Both the position numbers and the translations under genes were made by a program. Under the pieces are notes generated by a model. The model ran no database searches, was not told the DNA's origin, and saw only the letters and a program-made list of their open reading frames with translations. Positions 14,226-14,360 of a stretch of DNA of 14,360 nucleotides are shown one piece after another. The stretch's first letter is position 1. Every line of letters begins with the position of its first letter. Source of the stretch: an uncultured Collinsella sp. (lineage in GTDB: Bacteria > Actinomycetota > Coriobacteriia > Coriobacteriales > Coriobacteriaceae); NCBI GenBank assembly GCA_902495265.1, contig CABUWR010000012.1:1-14360 (forward strand), read 5' to 3'.

Positions 14226-14360
14226 ATGGCCGAGATCGTTCTCAAACATGTTCAGAAGGTGTATCCCAACAACGAGTCAAAAAAGAAAGGCTTCTTTGGC
14301 AAAAAGAAGAAGACCGAGGAGAAGAAGCACAACCTCAAGGTTACCGAGGACGGCGTGCTC
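14226..14360 (+). CDS. Sugar ABC transporter ATPase, N-terminal part (MalK/UgpC type)
   Basis: Forty-five codons before the window ends; the rest lies to the right. MAEIVLKHVQKVYPNN is the usual first strand of CUT1 ATPases. In typical members the next strand (AVKDFNLxI) follows almost at once, but here a hydrophilic, Lys-rich segment of about 28 residues (SKKKGFFGKKKKTEEKKHN and on) intervenes, ending LKVTEDGVL where the normal sequence could resume. AAAGG precedes the ATG. Walker motifs are outside the window, so the assignment rests on the N-terminus and operon position. Confidence 0.8.
   Translation, partial: MAEIVLKHVQKVYPNNESKKKGFFGKKKKTEEKKHNLKVTEDGVL

Overview
The window (14,360 bases) looks like chromosome from a host-associated actinobacterium of the class Coriobacteriia, most likely Collinsella or a close relative. 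The reasons are high GC content, strongly C/G-ending codons, AAAGGG/GGAGG-type ribosome sites and the gene families present. The genus is an inference from style and content; no marker gene is present.

Region 1 (1-2403, + strand) holds a CstA-family transporter behind a long regulated leader. A good sigma-70-like promoter (167-195) precedes an RNA containing a 14-codon leader peptide, MFTHQLNIISVVII (267-311). Seven of its 14 residues are Ile, Val or Leu. It is followed by a chain of five mutually exclusive helices ending in a strong intrinsic terminator (363-401), just upstream of cstA. This has every visible part of a ribosome-mediated branched-chain amino acid attenuator, controlling a transporter instead of the usual ilv biosynthesis genes. 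Bases 30-166 hold nothing I recognise.

Region 2 (2404-5057) holds a 729-residue protein: an N-terminal winged-helix-like part, about 300 residues of charged RG-rich linker, and a C-terminal JetD-like TOPRIM nuclease domain (the Wadjet plasmid-defence nuclease family). No jetA/B/C partners are visible. Downstream lies a ~145-bp near-perfect inverted-repeat element (4699-4843), apparently inserted between the gene and its terminator. Part of the element recurs inverted at the left end of the window. A tRNA-3'-end-like fragment follows.

Region 3 (5017-9804, - strand), read right to left: a PTS permease with the unusual order EIIC-EIIB-HAD phosphatase in one chain; a trans-isoprenyl diphosphate synthase; a signal-less protein with two peptidoglycan-binding domains and a possibly degenerate amidase domain; then tRNA-Gln(UUG) with its own promoter and terminator.

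Region 4 (9805-14360, + strand): a TreR-like GntR/UTRA regulator divergent from the PTS gene, a bidirectional terminator, then a CUT1-type sugar ABC operon (Tat lipoprotein binding protein, two permeases, and the start of the ATPase, cut by the window end). Related palindromes around GTTTAAACAA/TTGTTCAAACAA occur in the PTS-regulator intergenic region and in the ABC promoter. This suggests one regulator controls a PTS route and an ABC route for related sugars, perhaps trehalose, maltose or another alpha-glucoside.
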